This document shows, one piece after another, positions 7,527-16,236 of a stretch of 64,000 bases of DNA. Numbering within the stretch: position 1 is the first letter of the stretch; the number at the start of each line of letters is the position of its first letter. Below the pieces are notes generated by a model, which was not told where the DNA came from, searched no databases, and saw only the letters and a list, made by a program, of their open reading frames with translations. The position numbers and the translations under genes were made by a program. Origin of the DNA: a virus; the IMG/VR virus record IMGVR_UViG_3300025030_001854, positions 1 through 64,000 of that record; one strand, written 5' to 3'.

Positions 7527-8438
7527 TTATGGATTTTGACTTCTCAGATTACTTTCGAGTAACCCTTTATACATCTTCGCGGTCTTACCAGAGATAGCTT
7601 TCCTAACTTCCTTACTATCAACAATTTCCCCCGCTCCCTCGCGAAGCACATCTTCGACCATAGCCTTAAGGATTTCTCCCATCTTAGTCATATCATGATT
7701 TGGAAAACCCTGAAGGATATGCTCAAGCCGATTTGACGTAACCCATTCATTACCAACGGCTTCGGCATCGGCCAAGACCTGAAGCTTTGCCGGGTCAGTA
7801 ACCTCTCGCGGGGTCGCTGTCTCTCGGAACTTTTCAGTCTTATGCTTAACGATAACCCTATTACCATTATTAAGAGTAAATTCTTTCAATGGAAGAATCA
7901 CAACACCTTCACGGGGGCGAGGATTATTAATAGAACCATCAGGATTAGCCGAACTTACCTTATTTCGTATTGCCTGAACCGACGGGGCATCTCTCTGGGC
8001 GTCTAAGTCCTTAAGTTCAGTAGTAGTCCTAACATAATGAACAAACTCAAAACACAAATCAGAACAAACCTTAGCCGCATCAGGCACAGAAAGCCAGCAA
8101 TCACCAATTTTAACAGCAAAGGCAATAAACTTCAACTCTTTACCGTAAGTATCGCTCATTCCTTGCTGGCTACCTCCATAAGCCTCTCCATAGACAACGC
8201 ACGGCCTATCAACGGGCAAGCTCATAGCCTTAAACTGGGTCAGTAAAGCCTCTTGGTCAAATAGCGCCACAAATCGGGCGTGAGGCTCGCCACCAGAGGA
8301 AAACTGAATAGTATTATCGGCAGGATTAAATACAATTCGTGTATTTGTACCATGAATTTTCTCTAAACAGAAACACTCCTTGAAAAGAAGAATCTCCTGA
8401 GACTTATACAAATTATCAATATGGGGCATATAACTCAT
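7527..8438 (-). CDS. RNA ligase (nucleotidyltransferase superfamily)
   Basis: A 303-residue ATP-dependent RNA ligase of the Rnl2/REL-like group. The nucleotidyltransferase motifs are in order: motif I EKIHGTN (Lys27 is the predicted AMP acceptor), motif III-like VVYGEAYGG, motif IV EGVVIL and motif V VIVKHKT. Such phage enzymes rejoin broken RNA, classically host or phage tRNA cut by anticodon nucleases. With about 41 phage tRNAs, a 2H phosphoesterase and a macro domain in the same window, tRNA repair is a natural role here (inference). The promoter lies 26 bp upstream. Confidence 0.9.
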   Translation of the reverse strand: MSYMPHIDNLYKSQEILLFKECFCLEKIHGTNTRIVFNPADNTIQFSSGGEPHARFVALFDQEALLTQFKAMSLPVDRPCVVYGEAYGGSQQGMSDTYGKELKFIAFAVKIGDCWLSVPDAAKVCSDLCFEFVHYVRTTTELKDLDAQRDAPSVQAIRNKVSSANPDGSINNPRPREGVVILPLKEFTLNNGNRVIVKHKTEKFRETATPREVTDPAKLQVLADAEAVGNEWVTSNRLEHILQGFPNHDMTKMGEILKAMVEDVLREGAGEIVDSKEVRKAISGKTAKMYKGLLESNLRSQNP

Positions 8439-8464
8439 AATATTATTAATTTTTAATGTTTCTT

Positions 8465-8493
8465 ATCTTAGCTCATATTTTGGGAACTGTCAA
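8465..8493 (-). promoter_or_regulatory. early promoter
   Basis: TTGACA (8488-8493), 17 bp, TAAGAT (8465-8470). It drives the RNA ligase gene with a 20-nt leader. Confidence 0.75.
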
Positions 8494-8496
8494 GAA

Positions 8497-8715
8497 TCAA
8501 TTCCCCTCTAACATTTTCTGAATAAAAAAAGCATCACCAGGTAGAGCTTTAAGCCCAAGAGACAAACTTTCTCCATACACCGTAACTTCTCCGTTTTTCT
8601 CATAAAAAAACCCCGCGCTTGTTGCTTTTAAATGGCTAAGAATTTCTGTATGTTTAAAATAGCTCCCAAAAACAACGGGCATCCACCCATCAAACATAAC
8701 ATATTTAAGATTCAT
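8497..8715 (-). CDS. hypothetical protein, 72 aa
   Basis: Short protein with a hydrophobic aromatic N-terminal half (YVMFDGWMPVVFGSYF). No family is recognised. 5 bp after the 73-residue gene. Confidence 0.6.
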   Translation of the reverse strand: MNLKYVMFDGWMPVVFGSYFKHTEILSHLKATSAGFFYEKNGEVTVYGESLSLGLKALPGDAFFIQKMLEGN

Positions 8716-8720
8716 AGCTA

Positions 8721-8942
8721 TTATTCCTTACTCACCCACAACTGACCTAATCCCAGCGGTCCATTGTTTTCGGCCCACAAATTAATATGAGAGCCATCCG
8801 TAAAATTAACTACCCAGCAATTAATCGCCCCATGAGTAATACTCTTAATGGTTTTTCCATGAGTCCAAGTGGTATCTTTGGTTTGGCGATAATTTGGAAA
8901 GTCTTTGGGGAAAATTCCTTTAATAATGTTACTTTTTTTCAT
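8721..8942 (-). CDS. hypothetical protein, 73 aa
   Basis: Basic N-terminus, then a Trp/Gly-rich beta domain (INCWVVNFTDGSHINLW). Its start overlaps the end of the 76-residue gene by 14 bp. Function unknown. Confidence 0.6.
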   Translation of the reverse strand: MKKSNIIKGIFPKDFPNYRQTKDTTWTHGKTIKSITHGAINCWVVNFTDGSHINLWAENNGPLGLGQLWVSKE

Positions 8943-9159
8943 AATTTTTTGGGACTCTTAACCAATGAGTAATATTATCGACATTTTTAAGATAAACCGC
9001 TGGGTCAAATCGTAATTCCCATTCCTTAGAAACAAAATCATAATTGCCGAATCCATATCTACACCAACCCCTCACTTTTACCAATGTCAGTGAGGAATCA
9101 TTACCGACAATGGGTGGCGTTTTAACCGACATCCAGCGGAGACTTGTTTTTTTATTCAT
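8929..9159 (-). CDS. hypothetical protein, 76 aa
   Basis: Basic start (MNKKTSLRW), aromatic-rich, ending in a Lys tail. One base after the 107-residue gene. No family is recognised. Confidence 0.6.
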   Translation of the reverse strand: MNKKTSLRWMSVKTPPIVGNDSSLTLVKVRGWCRYGFGNYDFVSKEWELRFDPAVYLKNVDNITHWLRVPKNYEKK

Positions 9160-9160
9160 A

Positions 9161-9484
9161 TTAAATCCTAGTAGGGGGAAGACCCTCTTCTTGAATCTCT
9201 GCTTTTGGCCAAGAAGACTCGTTAACCTTATATGTATTACGAGAACCTTTACGATTAAACCAAAACGTTCCAGCGCAGGCTTGATACATCCAACCTTTGG
9301 GAAGGGCAGCAGTAATTTTATTTAGCAATCCCCATTTATCCCAATCTTTTCGTTGAGAGAAAATTTTTGTTTCTTCTCCCGCGCAAAAAGAACGAGAGAT
9401 AACCCTTTCATCGGCTTCTGCTCGGCGAACGTAATATTCTCCAACGGCAATAGTTAGAGCGTTCGGAAGTTTGCAGGTTTTCAT
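9161..9484 (-). CDS. hypothetical protein, 107 aa
   Basis: First gene of a unit of four. Mixed alpha/beta composition with a WMYQACAGTFWF segment. No family is recognised. The promoter -10 is 6 bp before the ATG. Confidence 0.65.
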   Translation of the reverse strand: MKTCKLPNALTIAVGEYYVRRAEADERVISRSFCAGEETKIFSQRKDWDKWGLLNKITAALPKGWMYQACAGTFWFNRKGSRNTYKVNESSWPKAEIQEEGLPPTRI

Positions 9485-9490
9485 ATATGG

Positions 9491-9519
9491 AGTCTATTCT
9501 TTGGTTAGAGACTTGTCAA
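9491..9519 (-). promoter_or_regulatory. early promoter
   Basis: TTGACA (9514-9519), 17 bp, TAGACT (9491-9496); ATG after 6 bp. Confidence 0.8.
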
Positions 9520-9537
9520 CCCAAATTTTATGTTATT

Positions 9538-9759
9538 TTAAATCACAGAAAGTAGGGCTCTAGCTGGAAAAACAGTTGTAATCATCAATAAAAAGGAACT
9601 ATCGTTTATAGCCGCAACATCCAACCATGGTCGAATTAAATAATGATTCATTGGTGGAACTTTTCCCTGTAATACTAAAGCTGTAACTATATCAATAAGT
9701 TCCATTTTATCTTTTTTAGTTAGACCCTCGAATATTAAAGTATTTGGATTGATATACAT
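9538..9759 (-). CDS. hypothetical protein, 73 aa
   Basis: Mostly hydrophobic helices and strands (MELIDIVTALVLQGKVP, SSFLLMITTVFP). It could be membrane-associated. 12 bp from its upstream neighbour. No family is recognised. Confidence 0.55.
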   Translation of the reverse strand: MYINPNTLIFEGLTKKDKMELIDIVTALVLQGKVPPMNHYLIRPWLDVAAINDSSFLLMITTVFPARALLSVI

Positions 9760-9771
9760 AATTAATTATTT

Positions 9772-10122
9772 TTAAAACCAATTAAGTCCTTTTCCTTGAC
9801 CTAAATATACATCAAAAATTGGGTCCAACATTTTTTGAATATTAATATTCCAATGAACAAAGTTCCCATGAACATCATTTACAATCGTTGTGTCTAATTC
9901 CCCCAGGTTTTTCCATGTCCCTTCGGGGGTCCAATATTCTAAGTCAAGCCAATAAACCCAAAACCCTTCTGACCTGTCTTTTCTCCATTTTAGTCTAAAA
10001 GGAATACCTCTGTGCCAATATCGACCTTTTATTGGGATATCTCCAATTAAATTCTGCCACGGAAAATAAGAACCAGAAATATTGGGATATTCAGGTGGAA
10101 GAAAGGTGTATAGTTTATTCAT
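9772..10122 (-). CDS. hypothetical protein, 116 aa
   Basis: Trp/Tyr-rich protein (about 8 Trp), typical of a beta-sandwich or binding module. One base separates it from the 234-residue gene, so the two are probably coupled. No family is recognised. Confidence 0.6.
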   Translation of the reverse strand: MNKLYTFLPPEYPNISGSYFPWQNLIGDIPIKGRYWHRGIPFRLKWRKDRSEGFWVYWLDLEYWTPEGTWKNLGELDTTIVNDVHGNFVHWNINIQKMLDPIFDVYLGQGKGLNWF

Positions 10123-10123
10123 T

Positions 10124-10828
10124 TTAATTATTTTTTAATCCCATTGACCGTAACTCATGGCTAGAAAGTTGTCGCTTTTGAATCTTCATGCAAGACAAAA
10201 CAATATTTCTCTTCGATAACCATTTTTTTTCTTTGTCGGGATTAAGGCTTTCTTCTGGGCCTAAAGGCTTCATACAATATGTAATTGGTTTAGTATTATA
10301 ATCAATAGGGATTTTCCAAAAATAAGGATTTAATTTCTTTTTATAAATAGAATATTTTAATTCATAATTGGGATTTACCAAAGCCTTAAATTCATACCAA
10401 ATACCATTAACTTTCTCAAGATGATGATAGTCTCCCAATAGAATAAATGTCTTCTCTTTTTTAACACGAGCAGCTTTTACTTTTGGACTGAGACAAATCA
10501 GTTTCGAGATTGGATGAACATAAAGAGTATCACAAAAAGTAGGGAGAAAATACTCTCTTCCATGACCAATAACGCGAAATTTACCATTCTCAATAACAAT
10601 ATTCGTTTCAACGTGCCGGGTATAATACTCTAAGGTCTTATATTTGCGCGGCACCCAAGAAAGAAAATGAAAATCAGAATAAACTTGGTCAGACAATCTT
10701 CCGACTTGCGCCCGAAACCATTTGTCTAACCGCTTCCAGGGATAATCGCTATGATAATCCCAATCCGATACTTCCTTCATTTTGCTTCGGGTGGGCAGCG
10801 TTTCGAGTTGTTCAATATCCAAGTTCAT
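10124..10828 (-). CDS. hypothetical protein, 234 aa
   Basis: A longer basic, aromatic-rich protein without membrane segments or a motif I recognise. It starts a two-gene unit with a leaderless early promoter. Candidate early host-takeover protein by context only. Confidence 0.7.
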   Translation of the reverse strand: MNLDIEQLETLPTRSKMKEVSDWDYHSDYPWKRLDKWFRAQVGRLSDQVYSDFHFLSWVPRKYKTLEYYTRHVETNIVIENGKFRVIGHGREYFLPTFCDTLYVHPISKLICLSPKVKAARVKKEKTFILLGDYHHLEKVNGIWYEFKALVNPNYELKYSIYKKKLNPYFWKIPIDYNTKPITYCMKPLGPEESLNPDKEKKWLSKRNIVLSCMKIQKRQLSSHELRSMGLKNN

Positions 10829-10834
10829 GATTTA

Positions 10835-10863
10835 AAACTACGACGAAATTGGCAGAGAGTCAA
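10835..10863 (-). promoter_or_regulatory. early promoter
   Basis: TTGACT (10858-10863), 17 bp, TAGTTT (10835-10840); ATG after 6 bp. Confidence 0.75.
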
Positions 10864-10866
10864 CCA

Positions 10867-11166
10867 CTAATCCAAATCCCAATCAACAAAAGGTTTTCCA
10901 AATTCTATTTCTTTAACTAATAAAGCGTAACATTCTCCACATCCACCGTAATAAAAATCTTTAAAAAGAAAAGGATGATATTTTTCATCTTCTAAAAGTC
11001 TATCAATATTATAATAGAATTCTCCTAATTTATCAGGATAAGTGGTGGCTGGAACCGCGAAGGTTTTTTCACAGAAACTTTTTGCTTCTTCTAAGGAAGG
11101 AAAAATTAATAATGGAATTTTAAGTTCATTACATCCCAGGCCAATAACGGCAGCAATTTTTTTCAT
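10867..11166 (-). CDS. hypothetical protein, 99 aa
   Basis: The start is taken at MKKIAAVIGLG, because a longer reading would run back through the rIIB terminator. The N-terminal strand is hydrophobic, and a C-terminal CGECYALLV segment carries two Cys. It lies directly downstream of rIIB. No family is recognised. Confidence 0.65.
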   Translation of the reverse strand: MKKIAAVIGLGCNELKIPLLIFPSLEEAKSFCEKTFAVPATTYPDKLGEFYYNIDRLLEDEKYHPFLFKDFYYGGCGECYALLVKEIEFGKPFVDWDLD

Positions 11167-11176
11167 AAAATATTTT

Positions 11177-11205
11177 AAAAAAAGCGGGAGTATTGCTACT
11201 CCCGC
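11177..11205 (-). terminator. intrinsic terminator after rIIB
   Basis: Stem GCGGGAG/CTCCCGC with an 8-nt loop followed by seven T on the minus strand. It sits 20 bp after the rIIB stop. Confidence 0.85.
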
Positions 11206-11227
11206 CCTTACTATTCCCCACTTCCGA

Positions 11228-12079
11228 TTAGGAGCAGAAACGTCCCAACGCATCGCGTTTGAGTTGCTGCTTTACCTTGGCGACCTTATCGAAATTCGAA
11301 TCGCGAACATCTTCCAACTTACGATTTTCCTCGGCAATGACCTCATACTCGCAAGCACGACATTTCTTGTGGCTTTCGTCAAACGGCACAGAAACCACAT
11401 TTTTAGGATTGACCTTAACAACCATCAAATGCCCATTTGAAGACTTAAAACCATTAGCATATTCCCAAGAGCCAACATGCAGTCCTCGGGAACATCCTTG
11501 ATTAGGATTATCATTAACATCACTACGCTCAACAATGATAACCTCTCCAACCCCGTTGAAGATTCGTCCTCCTTCCACTTTACCCTTGAGAACTTTAATA
11601 TCTCCAGAAGTGATAGAAAAATAATCCTCAGCTACCCCCTTATAGGCCAGGAAACATCCATCATCCGTAATAGGCATGTTTTGGTGTTCGAGGAATGCAT
11701 AAAGTTCATTTCGGGAGCGTTCACTTGGATTAGCGTAAAGGTTATCCGCAAACTTTAGAAGGCGTTGATAGCTAAGACCTTCTCGCATGAAGAAAAGAAT
11801 CCGGTCCATAAGATAGCCATGAACCTCTTGGCCGTCTCGGAGAACTTTTCCATTCTTAACAAGAAAGCGACCATTAAATTTCTTATTAATCGCCTGAGCG
11901 ACATCAATGAGTTCAATCACGGCCGCGAAATTTCCAGCTTTGTAAGCGCGAAGAACTTGCTTCCAATTTGGGTGAGAAGATTCAACGATTTTCGTATGAA
12001 TTGAATTGTCCATCCACACAACGACCAAAGTTCGGCCGGTGAAGTTATGGCTTAGAATTACAGGGTGTTTTTTGTCCAT
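11228..12079 (-). CDS. rIIB: rIIB-like protein
   Basis: The 283-residue sequence carries the rIIB signature: a SERSRNELYAFLE block (about residues 117-130), MPITDDGCFLAYKGV, then NQGCSRGLHVGSWEYANGF, HLMVVKVNPKNVVSVPFD and the CRACEYEVIAEE close. In T4, rIIA and rIIB act together in membrane-linked lysis control and in exclusion phenotypes; the molecular activity is not settled. It lies directly downstream of rIIA, as in other phages, but has its own promoter 6 bp from the ATG and its own terminator. Confidence 0.9.
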   Translation of the reverse strand: MDKKHPVILSHNFTGRTLVVVWMDNSIHTKIVESSHPNWKQVLRAYKAGNFAAVIELIDVAQAINKKFNGRFLVKNGKVLRDGQEVHGYLMDRILFFMREGLSYQRLLKFADNLYANPSERSRNELYAFLEHQNMPITDDGCFLAYKGVAEDYFSITSGDIKVLKGKVEGGRIFNGVGEVIIVERSDVNDNPNQGCSRGLHVGSWEYANGFKSSNGHLMVVKVNPKNVVSVPFDESHKKCRACEYEVIAEENRKLEDVRDSNFDKVAKVKQQLKRDALGRFCS

Positions 12080-12085
12080 ATTTAT

Positions 12086-12114
12086 ATATTCTCAAAAATT
12101 TGTCAGATAGTCAA
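12086..12114 (-). promoter_or_regulatory. early promoter of rIIB
   Basis: TTGACT (12109-12114), 17 bp, GAATAT (12086-12091); ATG after 6 bp. Confidence 0.7.
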
Positions 12115-12160
12115 GAAAAAATTTCTCAATAAGCCGGAATTTTTATCTTTTTTTAATTTA

Positions 12161-14362
12161 TTAAATAATAACCGTATCCTCTTCCTTAGCTATACAGATT
12201 TCGGCATCCTTGAATCTAACATACTTCTTTAGTTCCTCTTGCCATTCAGAAGAAACAAGATATATTCCTCCATAATGAGAGGCGACCAAGTGCAACAAAG
12301 AATACTTCTTAACAACATCAGAGACTAAAGACGAAATATCAAAAGTCGGAGCCATTGTCTTAAGCAAATTCTTGTCAAGAAACTCGATAATAACCAATAG
12401 ATGGTCCAATGTTTTTGATTTCATCGAATCTTGCAATCGCAAAGCCTTATCCCTCAACTCTTTCGCGTCTTTAGGAATATTATCCCCCATACAAACAAAG
12501 AACTGAATAAGATGGTCTATGGCCGAATAATTCCCTTTACATTCTTTGTAGTGTTTCTGGTTAATTAGATTTTGCAGAGCATCAGGATTATTCGAACAAT
12601 ATTCAGTAATCGCATTAAAGAAAAACGTGCTAAAAGACTTCATCTTAGTATTGTTTTGAACCTGACTAGCATTTTTAAGTCCAATAATCTCTGGGACAGG
12701 AATATTTAAATTAGAAAGCATTCTAATATATTCTTCCAAATGATATGGATGAGTCCAACCGCTACCGCTGATAGTATTATTGAAATCAAATCCACTAATG
12801 GCAACATATACCCCTTCTTCCGTAGTCGGGTCAATATCCTTAATTTTCCAAAAATCAGACCGCTTAGAAGAATGCCTTGACAGACCCTTGCCGTCCCAAT
12901 AAAAGACCTTCTTAAAATGCTTTTTATTAACGATAACCGGAGTAGGATTTCCAGAGTCGTCTGTTTTAAAATATTTTGACAACGGTTCTTTCTCTAGCGT
13001 CGAAAGCTTAATCATCGGACAATCCAAACCAGTGTCCGCAAGAAACTTTTTCTTATCTTCGTCATTACCAAAGTTAAGAACATAAACCTTTCCGTATTTT
13101 CCATCGTGCAAAAACCTAATAACTCGTTGAGCAATACCATTACAAATATGAGTATCATTCTCCACAACAAGATTTTGCTCGCTAGCCTTAATTTCTGAAG
13201 TGCTAGAGACATCCATCTTATTGTAACCGACTCGATAAGAACGACAAGCTACTTGCGATTCGCTTAGGCTTCTCCAGGAAAAGGTATCAGAGTTAATTTT
13301 CTTTCCTTGAAACGATACCAAACTACCAAAAAGAAAACGTAGGGAATAAAAATTACCACCGTAATCAAAGACATTCCTCCAAAGCTTGCGAGCCTCCCAT
13401 AGGGTTTTAATTCCCGCAAACATATTAGAAATATCGCCTGTAAGAGCGGCATGAATAGCATTTAACTTTTCATTAATGACCTTCTTGGTTCTTGGGGTAT
13501 ATTGTAAGCCTTCTCGATTAGCAGCAAATTCAATGTCGCCAATATTAAATTTAATAACCAAACCCCAATCCAAAATTTGGCGAGCGACATCAGTAATTTC
13601 CCCCTGAGCGAAAACGTTCTTATCAATCTTATAGGGAATATTGCCCATAACAGCAATAGATGGGCGTTGCTTGGCAAAAAACTTCCAATCCTCGCCAAAA
13701 AACATCGGTTTCTCTTTGCGAATAATAGTAATTTGATTGGTGACTTCTTCTACAACGCTAACAACGTTAGGAATAGAATCAGAATAAGCTAAAAAGTTAA
13801 CAGCTTTTTCGATAAACTTATGAATATCTTGACCCTTAATAGGAACAACAATCTCAATACCATTTGGTTCCTCGGTCGGAACCTGGGCCATTAAAGCAAT
13901 CTTTCCACGATTACTTGTGTCAAGATAAGCATTCCAAGAGAAAAGCGTTCCATCTTTAAAGGAATTAATGATAAAAGAATCATTATAGGCAAACGCGCTC
14001 TTACATCCAATACCAAGCATTCCCGTTTCGTCTTGAGTATTCCTCTTGGTAGATTCCCCATAAGAGACATAAACATCCTTGATTTCTTCCTCGGTCAAGC
14101 CGGGACCGAAATCTCGGATTTTAAGAAAACAATCAAGAACAGATGGAAGACTAATCCTAACGGGGGCAGTTTGACCAATCCTCTTATGAGCATCAACCGC
14201 GTTAGTATAATACTCTCGGATAACTGCCAAAATAGGGTCGGAATATAATTGGTTGCGAACAATATGAAACAAAACATGAAGATTCTTCAGCGAGGCCGAA
14301 AAATCATATTCAGTTGTGATGCCAGACTGTTCGTTGATAAGGTTTTGGGAAACGGGAATCAT
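12161..14362 (-). CDS. rIIA: rIIA-like protein, GHKL ATPase
   Basis: A 733-residue protein with an N-terminal Hsp90/MutL-type (GHKL) ATPase. The N box is EYYTNAVDAHKR at about residues 49-60, the G1 box IRDFGPGL at about 86-93, and the G2 box GMLGIGCKSAF at about 121-131. Length and partner gene match T4 rIIA (725 residues). In T4 it works with rIIB in lysis inhibition and in resisting lambda Rex exclusion. The promoter lies 9 bp upstream, with TTGACA and TATTGT spaced by 17 bp. Confidence 0.9.
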   Translation of the reverse strand: MIPVSQNLINEQSGITTEYDFSASLKNLHVLFHIVRNQLYSDPILAVIREYYTNAVDAHKRIGQTAPVRISLPSVLDCFLKIRDFGPGLTEEEIKDVYVSYGESTKRNTQDETGMLGIGCKSAFAYNDSFIINSFKDGTLFSWNAYLDTSNRGKIALMAQVPTEEPNGIEIVVPIKGQDIHKFIEKAVNFLAYSDSIPNVVSVVEEVTNQITIIRKEKPMFFGEDWKFFAKQRPSIAVMGNIPYKIDKNVFAQGEITDVARQILDWGLVIKFNIGDIEFAANREGLQYTPRTKKVINEKLNAIHAALTGDISNMFAGIKTLWEARKLWRNVFDYGGNFYSLRFLFGSLVSFQGKKINSDTFSWRSLSESQVACRSYRVGYNKMDVSSTSEIKASEQNLVVENDTHICNGIAQRVIRFLHDGKYGKVYVLNFGNDEDKKKFLADTGLDCPMIKLSTLEKEPLSKYFKTDDSGNPTPVIVNKKHFKKVFYWDGKGLSRHSSKRSDFWKIKDIDPTTEEGVYVAISGFDFNNTISGSGWTHPYHLEEYIRMLSNLNIPVPEIIGLKNASQVQNNTKMKSFSTFFFNAITEYCSNNPDALQNLINQKHYKECKGNYSAIDHLIQFFVCMGDNIPKDAKELRDKALRLQDSMKSKTLDHLLVIIEFLDKNLLKTMAPTFDISSLVSDVVKKYSLLHLVASHYGGIYLVSSEWQEELKKYVRFKDAEICIAKEEDTVII

Positions 14363-14371
14363 AGTCCATTG

Positions 14372-14400
14372 ACAATATACGGAAGTTGATACTCTGTCAA
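14372..14400 (-). promoter_or_regulatory. early promoter of rIIA
   Basis: TTGACA (14395-14400), 17 bp, TATTGT (14372-14377); ATG after 9 bp. Confidence 0.7.
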
Positions 14401-14404
14401 GAGG

Positions 14405-14629
14405 CTAAAGAGCGGAGAGTTTTTTAATTATATTTCGAGAGCGAGTGATATACCATTTAATTTGTCTCCTTCTATTGACAAGACCCTTCCTAATTTTTGG
14501 GAAAAGAAGCATCCCAGATGAAGATAAATTAAACATCTCATTAAAATTTCTTAAATAATCTTGACAAGTATGAAGCCGTTCGGTTTGATAGACAATATTT
14601 GATTGAATTTCTTTTCGAGTCATAATCAT
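14405..14629 (-). CDS. hypothetical basic protein, 74 aa
   Basis: Strongly basic, helical protein (KGLVNRRRQIKWYITRSRNIIKK), so nucleic-acid binding is plausible. Its start overlaps the stop of the 156-residue gene by 4 bp (ATGA), indicating coupling. Confidence 0.6.
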   Translation of the reverse strand: MIMTRKEIQSNIVYQTERLHTCQDYLRNFNEMFNLSSSGMLLFPKIRKGLVNRRRQIKWYITRSRNIIKKLSAL

Positions 14630-15096
14630 TCCTTAGATGGGGGATTTTTCTTCTTTCGTTTATTTCGTGGTTTTTTATTAAAATTTTTTAATTCTTTAAT
14701 GAAAGCGTCTTTGTGTTCTGGATTTTCTTGTAAGAATTCATCTGCTTCTTTATTCATAATGAAGAACATTTCCATTGAATCATTATAAAGACCGCAATTC
14801 CCTAAAATAATATGTCCAAAAAGCATAACGTTCTTATTCGGGTCGCCGTTTAATGGAAAAGCAAACATTATCGGAGCTAACGATGGTTTTTCTTCCCCAT
14901 CGTCCATAGTTAGGGTAATATTATTATCAAGAGTCGGCTTTAACCCCTTAATATGTTCAACCACTTGGGACGCCGCCTCATAAAGCTGAATATCAATTGG
15001 AAATTGGGCGTTAAATTCGTCCATAGCGACGTTTGCCTGCCAATTCGGCGCTACGATTGTCCAAACAGGTAACTGGTCAGTAGTAGAATCAGTCAT
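14626..15096 (-). CDS. hypothetical protein, 156 aa
   Basis: Soluble alpha/beta protein with a very basic tail (KKPRNKRKKKN). One base downstream of the small membrane gene at 15098. No family is recognised. Confidence 0.65.
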   Translation of the reverse strand: MTDSTTDQLPVWTIVAPNWQANVAMDEFNAQFPIDIQLYEAASQVVEHIKGLKPTLDNNITLTMDDGEEKPSLAPIMFAFPLNGDPNKNVMLFGHIILGNCGLYNDSMEMFFIMNKEADEFLQENPEHKDAFIKELKNFNKKPRNKRKKKNPPSKE

Positions 15097-15097
15097 A

Positions 15098-15244
15098 TTA
15101 TTTAAAATTATAAGTTACAGTAAATTTAATATCATGTAAAACAAAAAGAGCCACCGCCCATGTTGGCACCGTTCCTTGATAACATAATATACCCATCACG
15201 GTATAAAATACTATCTTAAACAAATCAATTTTTAGGTGTTTCAT
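15098..15244 (-). CDS. small membrane protein, 48 aa
   Basis: A 48-residue ORF starting MKHLKIDLFK with a hydrophobic core (IVFYTVMGILCY, WAVALFVL), probably one or two membrane helices. It fits exactly between its neighbours with 1-bp gaps on both sides, which supports it as a real gene. Confidence 0.6.
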   Translation of the reverse strand: MKHLKIDLFKIVFYTVMGILCYQGTVPTWAVALFVLHDIKFTVTYNFK

Positions 15245-15245
15245 T

Positions 15246-15407
15246 TTATTTACCCTCGATTAATTCAACTTCTTCTAAGATAATTGTTGCGGCGTCTATT
15301 TGTAGGTCGTTTATCCCTCGCATTAAAATGTGACACACAACTTCGTCATCAGAAAAAACACTTTCTAATTGTCCATCAGAATCTAGAATAATAGTTATAT
15401 TTGTCAT
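15246..15407 (-). CDS. small acidic protein, 53 aa
   Basis: A 53-residue ORF starting MTNITIILDS, acidic and strand/helix alternating, with 1-2 bp gaps to both neighbours. No family is recognised. Confidence 0.6.
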   Translation of the reverse strand: MTNITIILDSDGQLESVFSDDEVVCHILMRGINDLQIDAATIILEEVELIEGK

Positions 15408-15409
15408 AA

Positions 15410-15706
15410 TTATCTAAGAGTTCCATCGTGTCGTAAAGTATAAGTCTTAGAGGTAAGACATGGGCGAGAACGTTTAACTCTTCCAAAATAATCTTCATTA
15501 TTAGAAATAGTATATTCTGACAAACCTTTACAGAGCTTTATTTTAATATTATTTGGTGGAGTTGATTTATATAGTTTTCTTAAGTAGTCTCTTCCTCCAT
15601 CAACGGCGATTTCTCCACACCGACACTTACGATAATCGTGACGAGAACAAGAAAAAATAACATCGTGGCAAATTGGACATTGGAGCCCCGTAATATGAAT
15701 TGGCAT
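15410..15706 (-). CDS. zinc-ribbon-like hypothetical protein, 98 aa
   Basis: The N-terminus has CPICHDVIFSC and then CRCGE, a plausible four-Cys zinc ribbon, followed by a basic tail. The promoter sits 6 bp before the ATG. Function unknown. Confidence 0.65.
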   Translation of the reverse strand: MPIHITGLQCPICHDVIFSCSRHDYRKCRCGEIAVDGGRDYLRKLYKSTPPNNIKIKLCKGLSEYTISNNEDYFGRVKRSRPCLTSKTYTLRHDGTLR

Positions 15707-15712
15707 ATCTAT

Positions 15713-15741
15713 TCAATACGACGTTTTTGGCTGAGAGTCAA
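15713..15741 (-). promoter_or_regulatory. early promoter
   Basis: TTGACT (15736-15741), 17 bp, TATTGA (15713-15718); ATG after 6 bp. Confidence 0.65.
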
Positions 15742-15944
15742 TCCTCTTCTTCTTCCAACGCCTCAGTATCGGACTCGGAATCGGTCTGTGCAAGGTCATA
15801 AAGAGCCTCTAGTGAGGCAATGGCGTCCTCCTTAGCTCTATCCGCCTCTGTCTCTAGCGACTTGTCCAAGAATGGATAATGAAGGTTTCGAATTTTATCA
15901 ATAAGTACTTCAACTTTTTTTTCTAATTGTTCAATAGTCATCAT
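15738..15944 (-). CDS. hypothetical acidic coiled-coil protein, 68 aa
   Basis: Heptad-like helix (IEQLEKKVEVLIDKI) and a very acidic tail (SESDTEALEEEED). It probably binds a partner protein. 13 bp from the upstream gene. Confidence 0.6.
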   Translation of the reverse strand: MMTIEQLEKKVEVLIDKIRNLHYPFLDKSLETEADRAKEDAIASLEALYDLAQTDSESDTEALEEEED

Positions 15945-15957
15945 ATTAAATAATAAT

Positions 15958-16164
15958 TTATTTTACCGCTACTCCATGAGATTTTAATTTAAACGTTTGT
16001 TCTCTCATTCCACTCTTTACACCTTCTAATAGTCGGATATTAAAAATATCTAACAAAGAATTGGCAATACCCCTCGCCCGTTTATTTTGTATTTCAGACT
16101 GTAATATATCTAAAGTCTTAGGGTCGAACTTAACTAATATTTCTTTCATAACTGTATTTTCCAT
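15958..16164 (-). CDS. hypothetical protein, 68 aa
   Basis: Helical basic protein with no recognised motif. Met6 (MKEILVKFD) is an alternative start. It follows the cupin terminator. Confidence 0.6.
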   Translation of the reverse strand: MENTVMKEILVKFDPKTLDILQSEIQNKRARGIANSLLDIFNIRLLEGVKSGMREQTFKLKSHGVAVK

Positions 16165-16183
16165 AACTTTTCTCTCATTTTAA

Positions 16184-16216
16184 TAAATAAAGAAACTGCC
16201 TAAAAACGGCAGTTTC
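16184..16216 (-). terminator. intrinsic terminator after the cupin gene
   Basis: Perfect 9-bp stem GAAACTGCC/GGCAGTTTC with a 7-nt loop, followed by TTTATTTATT on the minus strand. Confidence 0.8.
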
Positions 16217-16236
16217 ATTATTGAAACTTTTTACAC